A stretch of DNA of 8,509 nucleotides. It comes from Deltaproteobacteria bacterium (GTDB taxonomy: Bacteria; Myxococcota; B64-G9). The DNA is taken from contig QMME01000157.1 of NCBI GenBank assembly GCA_003647095.1, positions 1 through 8,509 on the forward strand, written 5' to 3'. The position numbers and the translations under genes are program-made. This document shows, one piece after another, positions 1 to 6,456 of the stretch; positions within the stretch are counted from its first letter, which is position 1, and every line of letters begins with the position of its first letter. The notes below the pieces were generated by a model that saw nothing but the letters and a program-made list of their open reading frames with translations, did no database searches and was not told where the DNA came from.

Positions 1-157
1 AGCCGGCGCACACCCCGTCGACACAGGGCGAGCCTCCCGACTCGTCCGGGGTGCCGCACAGTCCCGAGGTACACTCCCCGGGTTCCTGGGCGAATGCCAC
101 CCCTCCAAGAACAAGGATACAAGCGGACATCACTGCGAGAATCACTCTGGTCTTCAT
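1..157 (-). CDS. Secreted Cys-containing protein, N-terminal part (cut by window edge)
   Basis: The first 52 codons are open and the gene runs off the left edge. Translation from the ATG at 157-155 begins MKTRVILAVMSACILVLG and continues to a small-residue AFA-Q site near residue 23, a good type I signal peptidase site, so the product is probably exported. The visible mature part is rich in Cys, Gly and Pro and holds a C-V-D-G-V-C motif at about residues 45-50. That is the same C-x-x-G-x-C style seen in the lipoprotein at 7011-7883. An AGGAGG ribosome site lies 6 nt before the start (164-169). A sigma-54 promoter ends about 36 nt upstream of the start. Its reading frame is less GC-biased than its neighbours. 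The function is not recognised; without the C-terminal part the domain content is unknown. Confidence 0.8.
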   Translation of the reverse strand, partial: MKTRVILAVMSACILVLGGVAFAQEPGECTSGLCGTPDESGGSPCVDGVCAG

Positions 158-163
158 GATGGG

Positions 164-169
164 CCTCCT
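164..169 (-). promoter_or_regulatory. Ribosome binding site of the secreted-protein gene
   Basis: AGGAGG on the minus strand with 6 nt to the ATG at 157-155. It fixes the start codon of the edge-truncated secreted protein. Confidence 0.75.
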
Positions 170-192
170 TTCCCTATCCGAACCCGGAAGAG

Positions 193-209
193 TGCAATGT
201 TAATGCCAA
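193..209 (-). promoter_or_regulatory. Sigma-54 (-24/-12) promoter
   Basis: On the minus strand this reads TTGGCATTAACATTGCA. The established RpoN consensus is YTGGCACG-N4-TTGCW; here the -24 block is TTGGCA, the -12 block is TTGCA, and the invariant GG and GC are exactly 10 nt apart. Only the CG at the end of the -24 block differs (TT). Transcription would start near position 182, giving a leader of about 25 nt that contains the AGGAGG site of the secreted-protein gene. The adjacent upstream gene on the same strand encodes a sigma-54 activator, which supports the call. Confidence 0.85.
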
Positions 210-288
210 CCACCAACCATCTGCATAACGCCTTGGAAGTGAATGCTAATTGACAATCAACGGAAGGCAGTAGAACCCGCAAGTGAAA

Positions 289-391
289 CCACAGAGATCC
301 ACTGTGGCTCCGCACACCACTTCGAGTGGGGCCTGCAGTCCCCCGCAGGCAAAGACATGTATCTATTTCAGGCGGTTAACGGTGTCACCGT
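289..391. promoter_or_regulatory. Cluster of inverted repeats, candidate activator binding region
   Basis: Four short inverted repeats fall in this stretch: CCACAG-N7-CTGTGG (289-307), CCACT-TCG-AGTGG (317-329), GCCTGC-N8-GCAGGC (331-350) and ACGGTG-T-CACCGT (379-391). The last overlaps the stop codon of the activator gene. They lie about 80 to 200 bp upstream of the sigma-54 promoter, the usual distance for enhancer sites bound by Fis-type HTH dimers. None is followed by a T-run on the minus strand, so they do not look like a factor-independent terminator for the activator gene. Which of them is a real operator cannot be told from one copy. Confidence 0.4.
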
Positions 392-1773
392 CATGCTTCA
401 CTGGCTTCCTGCTCGAGTTCCCGGGCGCTCAGCTTGTGCTTGCGCAGCAGCCGGTGCAGGCTCTGGCGGTGAATGCCGGCAGTCTTGGCCGCGGCCGAGA
501 CGTTGAAATCGTGCCGGCGCAGCAGATCGATCAGGTACTCGCGCTCGGCCATCTCCCGGGCCTCCACGAAGGAGTACTTGCCGCGACCGCCCCAGGAGCC
601 GGAATCCGGGGCCGGGCCCACCCCGGTCAACGAGGTGGCCATCAGCGAGGGGGCGTTGATGGTCTGGTCGTCCACCAGGTGTACCGCCCGCTCGATGACG
701 TTGTGCAACTCGCGCACGTTGCCCGGCCACTGGTGGCTGGACAGGTAACGAATGGCATCGCTGCCCAGGCGGCGCTTGGGATCGCCGCAGATGGCCCGCA
801 GGAATTCCTTGGCCAGCAAGGGGATGTCTTCCTTGCGCTCCCGCAGCGGCGGCAACTTGAACTCGAACACGCTCAACCGGAAGAACAGGTCCTCGCGAAA
901 GCGACCGGCGGCCACCTCGCTCTTGAGATTGCGATTGGTGGCGGCGATGATACGCACGTCCACCGGCACCGTGCTGGTTTGCCCCACCGGTTTCACCTCC
1001 CGCTTCTCCAGCACCCGCAGCAACTTGGGTTGCAAGGGAGGCGGCAGTTCGCCGATTTCGTCGAAGAAAATGGTACCGCCGTGGGCCTGCTGGAAGGCTC
1101 CCTCGCGGGTGGCCACCGCGCCGGTGAAGGCCCCCTTGACGTGACCAAACAGCTCGCTCTCCATCAGATGGGTGGGAATGGTGGAGCAGTCGACCACCAC
1201 CAGGGACTTGTCGTGCCGCGGACTGTGCAGGTGAATCTCTTCCGCCAGCAGGCCCTTGCCGGTGCCCGTCTCGCCACTGATCAGCACCGTGGTGTCACGG
1301 CTGGAGACACGTTCGGCCAGATGGAACAGCGCGCGCATGCGCAGGGAGCGCCCCAGCATCTGTCCGAAGGAGTTGTAGGGACTCAGCGGCACCTCCACCT
1401 TTTCCTGCAGCAGGTGAAACAGCAGCACCACCTCGCCGATGCCGATGCGGGCACCGGGATGCAGGAACCCCTCGACGATGCGACAACCTTCGACATCGGT
1501 GCCGTTGGTGGAAACCAGGTCACGGATGCGGTGGCCCCGCTCGTCCACCAGGATCTCGCAGTGGTGCCGGGAGACGGTCTCGTGGGGAATAACCACGTCG
1601 TTGTCGGCCTGGGAACCGATGCTCACCCGTTCCTTGTCGAGCACGTATTCCTTGCCGGCCTCGGGCCCTTCCATGACCACCAGCTTGAACTTGTTGTACT
1701 GCATGGTGGGTTCGGGACCCTGCTGATCGACCAGCAGGGTGGCTTTTCCGGCGAATTTGCTGGTGCTGGCCAC
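391..1773 (-). CDS. FHA-domain sigma-54-dependent transcriptional activator (AAA+, Fis-type HTH)
   Basis: A complete 460-aa enhancer-binding protein. An FHA domain spans roughly residues 28-120, with the IGS, SRHH (68-71) and STNGT (88-92) signatures of phosphothreonine-peptide binding. The AAA+ domain spans about 137-365: Walker A GETGTGKG (167-174), the sigma-54-contacting GAFTGA loop (214-219), Walker B with DEIGEL (238-243), arginine-finger segment FREDLFFRL (292-300) and WPGNVREL (349-356). A Fis-type helix-turn-helix closes the protein (about 413-447). By family knowledge it binds enhancer DNA and uses ATP hydrolysis to open sigma-54 promoters. The FHA domain suggests input from a Ser/Thr kinase rather than a histidine kinase; no kinase gene lies in the window. 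The start is GTG, preceded by a purine-rich GGGAGAGGAG stretch; the alternative ATG at residue 24 has no ribosome site. The likely target is the sigma-54 promoter just downstream. Confidence 0.95.
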   Translation of the reverse strand: MASTSKFAGKATLLVDQQGPEPTMQYNKFKLVVMEGPEAGKEYVLDKERVSIGSQADNDVVIPHETVSRHHCEILVDERGHRIRDLVSTNGTDVEGCRIVEGFLHPGARIGIGEVVLLFHLLQEKVEVPLSPYNSFGQMLGRSLRMRALFHLAERVSSRDTTVLISGETGTGKGLLAEEIHLHSPRHDKSLVVVDCSTIPTHLMESELFGHVKGAFTGAVATREGAFQQAHGGTIFFDEIGELPPPLQPKLLRVLEKREVKPVGQTSTVPVDVRIIAATNRNLKSEVAAGRFREDLFFRLSVFEFKLPPLRERKEDIPLLAKEFLRAICGDPKRRLGSDAIRYLSSHQWPGNVRELHNVIERAVHLVDDQTINAPSLMATSLTGVGPAPDSGSWGGRGKYSFVEAREMAEREYLIDLLRRHDFNVSAAAKTAGIHRQSLHRLLRKHKLSARELEQEASEA

Positions 1774-1805
1774 TCTCTCCTCTCCCGCTGTCGCTCTGTT
1801 TTTGC

Positions 1806-1834
1806 ATGATGCCCCGCCCGCGTTGACCTGTCAA
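1806..1834 (-). promoter_or_regulatory. Sigma-70-type promoter for the FHA activator gene
   Basis: On the minus strand TTGACA (1829-1834) is followed after 17 nt by CATCAT (1806-1811), matching the -35 perfectly and the -10 at 4 of 6 positions. Transcription would begin about 26 nt before the GTG start. The -35 sits in a palindrome, TTGAC-CT-GTCAA (1823-1834), so it could be an operator target as well. Confidence 0.55.
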
Positions 1835-1851
1835 ATACCCGGGCATGCGGC

Positions 1852-1880
1852 TTGCCAGATCTCGACCCCTGTGCTAGCAC
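1852..1880 (+). promoter_or_regulatory. Possible promoter of the FAD oxidoreductase operon
   Basis: TTGCCA (1852-1857), a 17-nt spacer and TAGCAC (1875-1880), with a TG one base before it as in extended -10 promoters. The -10 matches only 3 of 6 consensus bases, so this is a weak call. It overlaps the perfect 10-bp palindrome GTGCTAGCAC (1871-1880). Confidence 0.3.
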
Positions 1881-1902
1881 TGGTTGCGAAACCGGCAACC
1901 AG
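1871..1902. promoter_or_regulatory. Palindrome and inverted repeat upstream of the FAD oxidoreductase gene
   Basis: GTGCTAGCAC at 1871-1880 is self-complementary. It is followed directly by CTGGTTGC-N7-GCAACCAG (1880-1902), an 8-bp perfect inverted repeat. Both lie 37-68 nt before the ATG at 1939. They could be a repressor operator at the transcription start or a leader hairpin. No T-run follows, so a terminator is unlikely. Confidence 0.45.
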
Positions 1903-1938
1903 CACGGCCGCAACCTCCAGGCGGCTGCGGGAGAAACA

Positions 1939-3192
1939 ATGAAAGGAAAGATCGCCGTCATCGGTGGAGGAGTGGCCGGCCTCACGGCCGCCCACCTGCT
2001 CTGTCGCCAGTACCAGGTGCAGCTGTTCGAAAAGACCGATCGCATCGGCGGCAATGCCTACACCTACCGTACCCGGGACGGCGAGGAGGTGGACATCGCC
2101 GTGGCTGCCTTCGGCAAGGCCGGCTACCCCACCTTCTACAAACTGCTCAAGCACCTGGGAATAAAGACCCGGCTCTGTCTCAGCTCCTACATGAGCTTCC
2201 ACGACCTGGACCGCGGCACCGGCATCTACCTTACCCCCGGCCTGCGCGGGCTGGCCGCCCAGCGCTTCCGGCTGCTGAAGCCCTCGCTGTTGCGACAGAT
2301 CCGGCGGCTGTTCCGCGGCGTGAAGAAATCGTACCGCCTGCTCGACCAGGGCGCCTTCACGGACCAGACCCTGGCACAGGCCCTGGAGCGGATTCCCGAG
2401 TTGTCGGACGAGGCCCGCATCATCTTCATCTGTTCCCTGTGCCTGCTGTCATCCATGAGCGCCAGTGAAGTGCTCGACTCCCCGGCCGAGTTCTTCTTCC
2501 ACAAGCTCAAGGTACACCATGACGTCATCTCTCCCAAGGCCGTCTACTCGGTACGGGCCGTGGCCAACAAGACCAGGTCATACATCGATGCCCTGGCGGC
2601 TCCCTTCCGGGACAACATCGTGCTGTCCGCCGACATCCGTACCGTCGAGCGTTCTCCCCAGCAGGTGTCGCTGCTGTTCGCCGACGGCTCCCGCGCCAGC
2701 TTCGACAAGGTGATCTTCGCCTGCCATGCCGACCAGGCCCTGGCGCTGCTGGCACGGCCCAATGCAGAAGAACAGCGCCTGCTGGGCCCCTGGCGCTACA
2801 AGGACGGGCGCATGCTGCTGCACGCCGATCATTCCAGCTTTCCCCGGCGCGCGTTGATGCAGGCCTATACCTTTCTCTATACCGATCGCCAGGGCCGCTT
2901 CGACACCTCGGTAAACGGCGCGCTGTGGCACGAGCCGGGGGTGTCGCGCCGGTGCCGGCTGATCAGTTCCCAGCACCCCAACTTCGAGGTGGCTCCCGAA
3001 CTGGTCGAGTTCGAGACGGTGCTGCGCACGCCCATCTTCGACTTCGCCTCGGTTCCTACCATCGAGCAGCTGCCCACCCTCAACGGCAACCTCAATTCCT
3101 ATTACTGCGGTAGCTACTTCGGCCACGGCCTGCACGAAGACGCGGTGAGCTCGGCGGTGGCGGTGGCCCGGCAGCTGGGCGTGGAGTTGTGA
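1939..3192 (+). CDS. FAD-dependent oxidoreductase, COG2907 / amine-oxidase-like
   Basis: A 417-aa flavoprotein beginning with the Rossmann FAD motif IGGGVAGL (residues 8-15), followed by E31 and RIGGNA (35-40) as in flavin-containing amine oxidases and desaturases. The mid-protein segment YPTFYKLLKHLGI (63-75), the VIFACHADQALALL block (258-271), FPRR (301-304) and the C-terminal GSYFGHGLHEDAV (391-403) match the COG2907 pattern of predicted NAD/FAD proteins, which often sit with cyclopropane-fatty-acid synthase genes. No such synthase or DUF1365 gene is present here, so this is an atypical context. The ATG at 1939 is chosen over one 87 nt upstream because it has a GGGAG site 5 nt away and starts directly at the FAD strand. 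It is first in a three-gene operon, with 7 nt to the dehydrogenase gene. A role in oxidising or desaturating a lipid chain is inferred; the substrate is unknown. Confidence 0.9.
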   Translation: MKGKIAVIGGGVAGLTAAHLLCRQYQVQLFEKTDRIGGNAYTYRTRDGEEVDIAVAAFGKAGYPTFYKLLKHLGIKTRLCLSSYMSFHDLDRGTGIYLTPGLRGLAAQRFRLLKPSLLRQIRRLFRGVKKSYRLLDQGAFTDQTLAQALERIPELSDEARIIFICSLCLLSSMSASEVLDSPAEFFFHKLKVHHDVISPKAVYSVRAVANKTRSYIDALAAPFRDNIVLSADIRTVERSPQQVSLLFADGSRASFDKVIFACHADQALALLARPNAEEQRLLGPWRYKDGRMLLHADHSSFPRRALMQAYTFLYTDRQGRFDTSVNGALWHEPGVSRRCRLISSQHPNFEVAPELVEFETVLRTPIFDFASVPTIEQLPTLNGNLNSYYCGSYFGHGLHEDAVSSAVAVARQLGVEL

Positions 3193-3199
3193 GTTCTTC

Positions 3200-4048
3200 A
3201 TGAAGCGACTGCGAACACTGGCCGGCAAGCGCGTGCTCATCACCGGGGCCGCCGGCGGTATCGGCTCGGCACTGGCCCGGCACCTGCTGGTCCGGGGTGC
3301 CCGCCTGGTTCTCGTCGACCGCGACGAGCAGCGGTTGCAGAAGCTGCGGCAGCGCCTGGGCGAGGAGTTTCCCGGTTCCGCCGCGGACTGCGAACTATTC
3401 GTCGTGGACCTGACGGTCGGCACGGAACTGGTCGCCCTGGTGGACAAGCTGCAGCCGCAGGGCCTCGATGTCCTCATCAACAACGCCGGCATGGTACTGG
3501 TGGGAGCCTTCGCGGAAATGGCACCGGCCGACATCGACACCCACCTGGAGGTCAACCTGCTGGCGCCGCTGCGACTTACCAGGATGCTGCTGCCGTTGCT
3601 GCGTGGGCGCGGGCGGGCCCACATCGTCAACGTGGCCTCCGGAGCCGGCCTGGCCGCCCCGGCCGGGTTGTGCGCCTACGCCACCTCCAAGTTCGGCCTG
3701 GTGGGCTTTTCCGAGGCCCTGCGCGCCGAGCTGGCCGGCGATGGTATCGGCGTGAGCGTGGTCTGCCCGGCCTTCGTCAAGACCGACATCGTCAGGAACA
3801 GCAGCCGCGGGCGGGACGAAGACACCGGCCGGGTGGAGGAACTCAACGGGCTGGTGCAGCGCCTGGGTACCTCGCCAGAACGGGTGGCCAAAAAGATCGT
3901 CCGTGCCATAGAGCACAACCGCGCCCGGGTGGTCATCGGCCTGTGGGCACGGCCGCTCGTCGCCCTGCGCTGCTTCTTTCCGGGCCTGGCCTCCCGGATA
4001 AACCAGCTGGTGTTTTCCAGGATGAAGAAGAAAGGCCTGCTGGAATGA
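3200..4048 (+). CDS. Short-chain dehydrogenase/reductase (classical SDR)
   Basis: A 282-aa classical SDR. The cofactor motif TGAAGGIG is at residues 15-22, NNAG at 94-97, and the catalytic tetrad is N119, S147, Y160 and K164 (Y-A-T-S-K). An acidic residue, D40, ends the second beta strand, which by family rule favours NAD(H) over NADP(H). The C-terminal 40 residues carry a hydrophobic stretch (about 244-273) followed by basic residues, which may give membrane association as in some lipid-acting SDRs. The ATG lies 7 nt after the upstream stop and has only a weak ribosome site (GGAG, 13 nt away), suggesting translational coupling. It overlaps the next gene by ATGA. It probably reduces or oxidises a keto/hydroxy group on the same substrate as its operon partners; the substrate cannot be predicted. 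Confidence 0.93.
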   Translation: MKRLRTLAGKRVLITGAAGGIGSALARHLLVRGARLVLVDRDEQRLQKLRQRLGEEFPGSAADCELFVVDLTVGTELVALVDKLQPQGLDVLINNAGMVLVGAFAEMAPADIDTHLEVNLLAPLRLTRMLLPLLRGRGRAHIVNVASGAGLAAPAGLCAYATSKFGLVGFSEALRAELAGDGIGVSVVCPAFVKTDIVRNSSRGRDEDTGRVEELNGLVQRLGTSPERVAKKIVRAIEHNRARVVIGLWARPLVALRCFFPGLASRINQLVFSRMKKKGLLE

Positions 4049-4794
4049 ACGACCTGTTCGCCGGCATCGAGCAGCGCCCCATCTCCATCAGGGGCACTCC
4101 CGCCCGGGCACCGCTGTTCTTCCGCGACCTGGCCATGATGATGGCGGTGGTCACCGTCGAGCGGCGGGCCGCCGCGGCCTTGCTGCCGGACCTTCCCGGT
4201 TACCGGGTCCTGACCATCGCCCCGGGCCGGGCGCTGCTGGGCATCAACTGCTTCGAGTACCGCGACAGCGACATCGGCCCTTACCACGAGGTATCCATCG
4301 CCGTGGCCGTGCGCCCGCCGCGGCGGCGGGGACCAGGCCTGTGGCTGGCCGGGCGGGCGGCGGCCCGGGAGCGCTACCATGCCTTCGTGCAGGATCTGCC
4401 CGTCACCACCGAGATCGCCGTGGCCGGGGGGGTGGACTTCCTCAACTTTCCCAAGTGGCTGGCCGGCATAGAGTTTACCGAGGACGGGCAGCAGCGCAGC
4501 TGCCGGGTAAGCGATCCGCAATCCGGCCGGGTGCGGTACGCATTCACGGGAGAGGTCATTCCCACCGGCAAGCGACCGAGCGACTGTACCTTCTTTTCCT
4601 ATCCCCTCATGGACGGGCGCATGATGCGGGCGGAGATGCGGGTACGCCGTCTGCAGTGGGGCAGCAAGACCCTGGGCGGCGGCTTCGTCATCGAGCCCGG
4701 CACCCTGGACGAGCTGCGCCCGGGCCGGGTGTTGCAGTACGTCTACGCCCCTCGCTGCCAGGCCGTTCTCTTCGAGCCCCGCCAACCGGTTTGA
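4045..4794 (+). CDS. Acetoacetate decarboxylase-like superfamily protein
   Basis: A 249-aa protein starting in an ATGA overlap with the dehydrogenase stop, so it is translationally coupled. The GPYHEV motif (residues 79-84, E82) and FPKWLA (135-140) line up with the conserved glutamate and the Schiff-base lysine regions of acetoacetate decarboxylase (PF06314). Lysine 137 is in the Schiff-base position, but the following residue, usually a second lysine that lowers its pKa in true acetoacetate decarboxylases, is W138. Members of the wider superfamily are known to do aldolase-dehydratase and other imine chemistry, so simple decarboxylation should not be assumed. The length fits the family. With the flavoenzyme and dehydrogenase upstream it probably acts on a keto-acid or keto-lipid intermediate. 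The family call is firm; the reaction is unknown. Confidence 0.85.
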   Translation: MNDLFAGIEQRPISIRGTPARAPLFFRDLAMMMAVVTVERRAAAALLPDLPGYRVLTIAPGRALLGINCFEYRDSDIGPYHEVSIAVAVRPPRRRGPGLWLAGRAAARERYHAFVQDLPVTTEIAVAGGVDFLNFPKWLAGIEFTEDGQQRSCRVSDPQSGRVRYAFTGEVIPTGKRPSDCTFFSYPLMDGRMMRAEMRVRRLQWGSKTLGGGFVIEPGTLDELRPGRVLQYVYAPRCQAVLFEPRQPV

Positions 4795-4820
4795 CGTCGT
4801 CGGGTCGGCGGGGCTAGAAT
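4791..4820 (+). promoter_or_regulatory. Sigma-70-type promoter for the lipoprotein genes
   Basis: TTGACG (4791-4796), an 18-nt spacer and TAGAAT (4815-4820), each matching 5 of 6 consensus positions. Transcription would start near 4827, just before the AGGAGG site at 4832-4837. The -35 contains the TGA stop of the upstream gene. This separates the lipoprotein unit from the enzyme operon, though read-through is possible because no terminator lies between. Confidence 0.6.
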
Positions 4821-4843
4821 GACCGCAAGCGAGGAGGTGGATC

Positions 4844-6430
4844 ATGAAACGCCGTCAAGGGGGCAACTGTCCATGGGCCTGGTGGCTGGCCGTACTGCTG
4901 CTGGTGACGGGGTTGGCCTGCTCCAGCTCCAACAACAACGTACCGGACGGCAACGACGTCAGCGATGCCGACGGCGGCGGCGACAACGGCGACCAGGCCC
5001 AGGTCAAACAACTGGTATGGTCACAGCGGGTGACGGTCGACGCCGAGCAGGCCGGGGCCCAGCTTTCCCTGGCGGCCATGCCCGATGGTGAGAACTTCGC
5101 CATCGCCTACTTCAAGAAGATCGACGAAGTGGGCCAGTGCACAGAACCCATTCTGGGCGGACCACCTACCGACGTCATCCAGGATCGGGTGCGTTATGCC
5201 TGGTCGAGCGGGCTCGACAGCTGGCAGCACGAGGACGTGGCCACCGTCTCCACGGTGATGATCACCGGTATCTCCCTGGTCTTCGATGGCTCCACCCCTC
5301 TGGTGGGCTACCTGGGCGGCACTCCCTTCGGCGGCCTGCAGGTATGCGGCGGCACCGACGCCATCGTGGCCCGGCGTACCGGGGCCGGCTCCTGGACGGA
5401 AGACATCGCCGTGGCGGTATCAAACGAGGCCGCCGCCGGCGGCGACTGTCCCAAGATGCAGGCCATCTGCGATTTCGGCGACGTCGTCGGCCTGTGGACC
5501 ACCCTGGCCCGCGCTCCCGATGGCACCATCGGCCTGGTCTACCGCGACATCCACAACGGCTACACCAAGGAAGCCGACGATTCCTCGGATCTCGAGTACG
5601 CCTACGGTCATCCCGGCTCCTGGAGCCACGAGTGGATCGACCTGGCCCGCGGCGCCGGAGACTTCCCCTCTCTGGCCTTCGGTCCCGACGACCAGCCGGC
5701 GGTGATCTACTATAACGGCGAGTACGGCACCCTGCATTTCGCCAAGCGTCCCTGGGCCGAGTGGACCCAACCGGCCGACTGCACCACCGCCGACGACTGC
5801 GAGCTGGGACAGACCTGCGGCTCCGGAGATTGCCTCTGCTTGACCGACGACAACTGCCAGGCGCCGCTGCGATGCGTGGGCACCGAGTCGGAGGGCTCCG
5901 GACGCTGCTCGGCGGTGATCGACAGTTTTGCCAACAGCCTTCCGGAAAACTCCCTGTCGCTGGCAGTCGCCCCTGACGGCCGCTATCTGGTGGCTTACTT
6001 CGACGTGGACGAAAAGAACCTGATGATCGCCTACTCCAGCGACGGTATCGACTGGACCAAGGGCCTCATCGACGCCAACGGTTCGGTAGGCATGTATCCC
6101 AGCCTGGTGATCGACCCCCAGAGCGGCATGCCGGCGGTGGCCTATTATCGTTGTTCGGAGTACAACCCCAACGAGCTCAAGTGCAATCGCAACGAAGACG
6201 GCCTCTACTATGCATACTTCACCGGCAGTTATCCGGACGAGTTGACCGTGCAGGCCAAGTGGAAGAAGAGCGTCGTTTCCCAGGATTCCAATGCCTTCGA
6301 CGGCATGCAGGCCAAGGCGGCCTTGTTGCCGGACGGCCGGGTGGGAGTAGCCTTTCTCTACGCCTGGTATGACAACACCCAGGGCCAGACCCAGCTCAAC
6401 CTGATGTTCCGGGCCGGCCACTGGGAATGA
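4844..6430 (+). CDS. Large exported lipoprotein with propeller-like repeats and a Cys-rich insert
   Basis: A 528-aa protein with a basic N-terminus, a hydrophobic segment (about 11-24) and a lipobox ending GLAC with Cys26, so it is predicted to be a lipoprotein. Residues 27-50 are a low-complexity Ser/Asn/Asp/Gly linker typical of surface lipoproteins in Myxococcota-like bacteria. The rest contains repeated units of the form S-L-x-(4-6)-G-x-x-x-x-A-Y-Y/F (around 75-90, 276-290, 372-386, 420-435), resembling blades of a BNR/propeller-type fold. A Cys-rich insert at about 313-355 (eight Cys, with DDC and DNC turns) interrupts the repeats. The ATG is 6 nt after AGGAGG. It has its own promoter, and the next lipoprotein gene follows 26 nt after its stop. 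A binding or surface role is likely; no catalytic motif was found. Confidence 0.85.
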   Translation: MKRRQGGNCPWAWWLAVLLLVTGLACSSSNNNVPDGNDVSDADGGGDNGDQAQVKQLVWSQRVTVDAEQAGAQLSLAAMPDGENFAIAYFKKIDEVGQCTEPILGGPPTDVIQDRVRYAWSSGLDSWQHEDVATVSTVMITGISLVFDGSTPLVGYLGGTPFGGLQVCGGTDAIVARRTGAGSWTEDIAVAVSNEAAAGGDCPKMQAICDFGDVVGLWTTLARAPDGTIGLVYRDIHNGYTKEADDSSDLEYAYGHPGSWSHEWIDLARGAGDFPSLAFGPDDQPAVIYYNGEYGTLHFAKRPWAEWTQPADCTTADDCELGQTCGSGDCLCLTDDNCQAPLRCVGTESEGSGRCSAVIDSFANSLPENSLSLAVAPDGRYLVAYFDVDEKNLMIAYSSDGIDWTKGLIDANGSVGMYPSLVIDPQSGMPAVAYYRCSEYNPNELKCNRNEDGLYYAYFTGSYPDELTVQAKWKKSVVSQDSNAFDGMQAKAALLPDGRVGVAFLYAWYDNTQGQTQLNLMFRAGHWE

Positions 6431-6441
6431 ACTTTCCGACC

Positions 6442-6447
6442 AGGAGG
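6442..6447 (+). promoter_or_regulatory. Ribosome binding site deciding the start of the small lipoprotein
   Basis: AGGAGG followed by 9 nt and the ATG at 6457. It favours that start over the in-frame ATG at 6427, which overlaps the previous stop and would place charged residues before the signal peptide. Confidence 0.7.
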
Positions 6448-6456
6448 AACTGGCAG

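Noticed and set aside
331..350. GCCTGC-N8-GCAGGC hairpin as a terminator for the FHA activator gene
   Set aside because: On the minus strand it is followed by CCCCAC and not by a T-run, so factor-independent termination is not supported.
283..1809. Long plus-strand open frame of about 508 codons opposite the FHA activator
   Set aside because: It is the antisense shadow of a gene with complete family motifs. Its own translation is His/Gln/Gly-rich with no recognisable domain, as expected in high-GC DNA.
1852..1938. An upstream ATG that would extend the FAD oxidoreductase by 29 residues
   Set aside because: The extra residues show no family similarity, would run through the palindromes of the control region, and the ATG at 1939 has a ribosome site and starts at the FAD-binding strand.
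2750..2765. TGGCACGGCCCAATGC resembling a sigma-54 promoter inside the FAD oxidoreductase gene
   Set aside because: The GG to GC distance is 11 nt instead of 10, and the site lies inside a coding region far from any start.
3676..4845. Minus-strand open frame of about 389 codons opposite the dehydrogenase and decarboxylase-like genes
   Set aside because: It spans two well-supported genes on the other strand, shows no domain and has a low-complexity composition.
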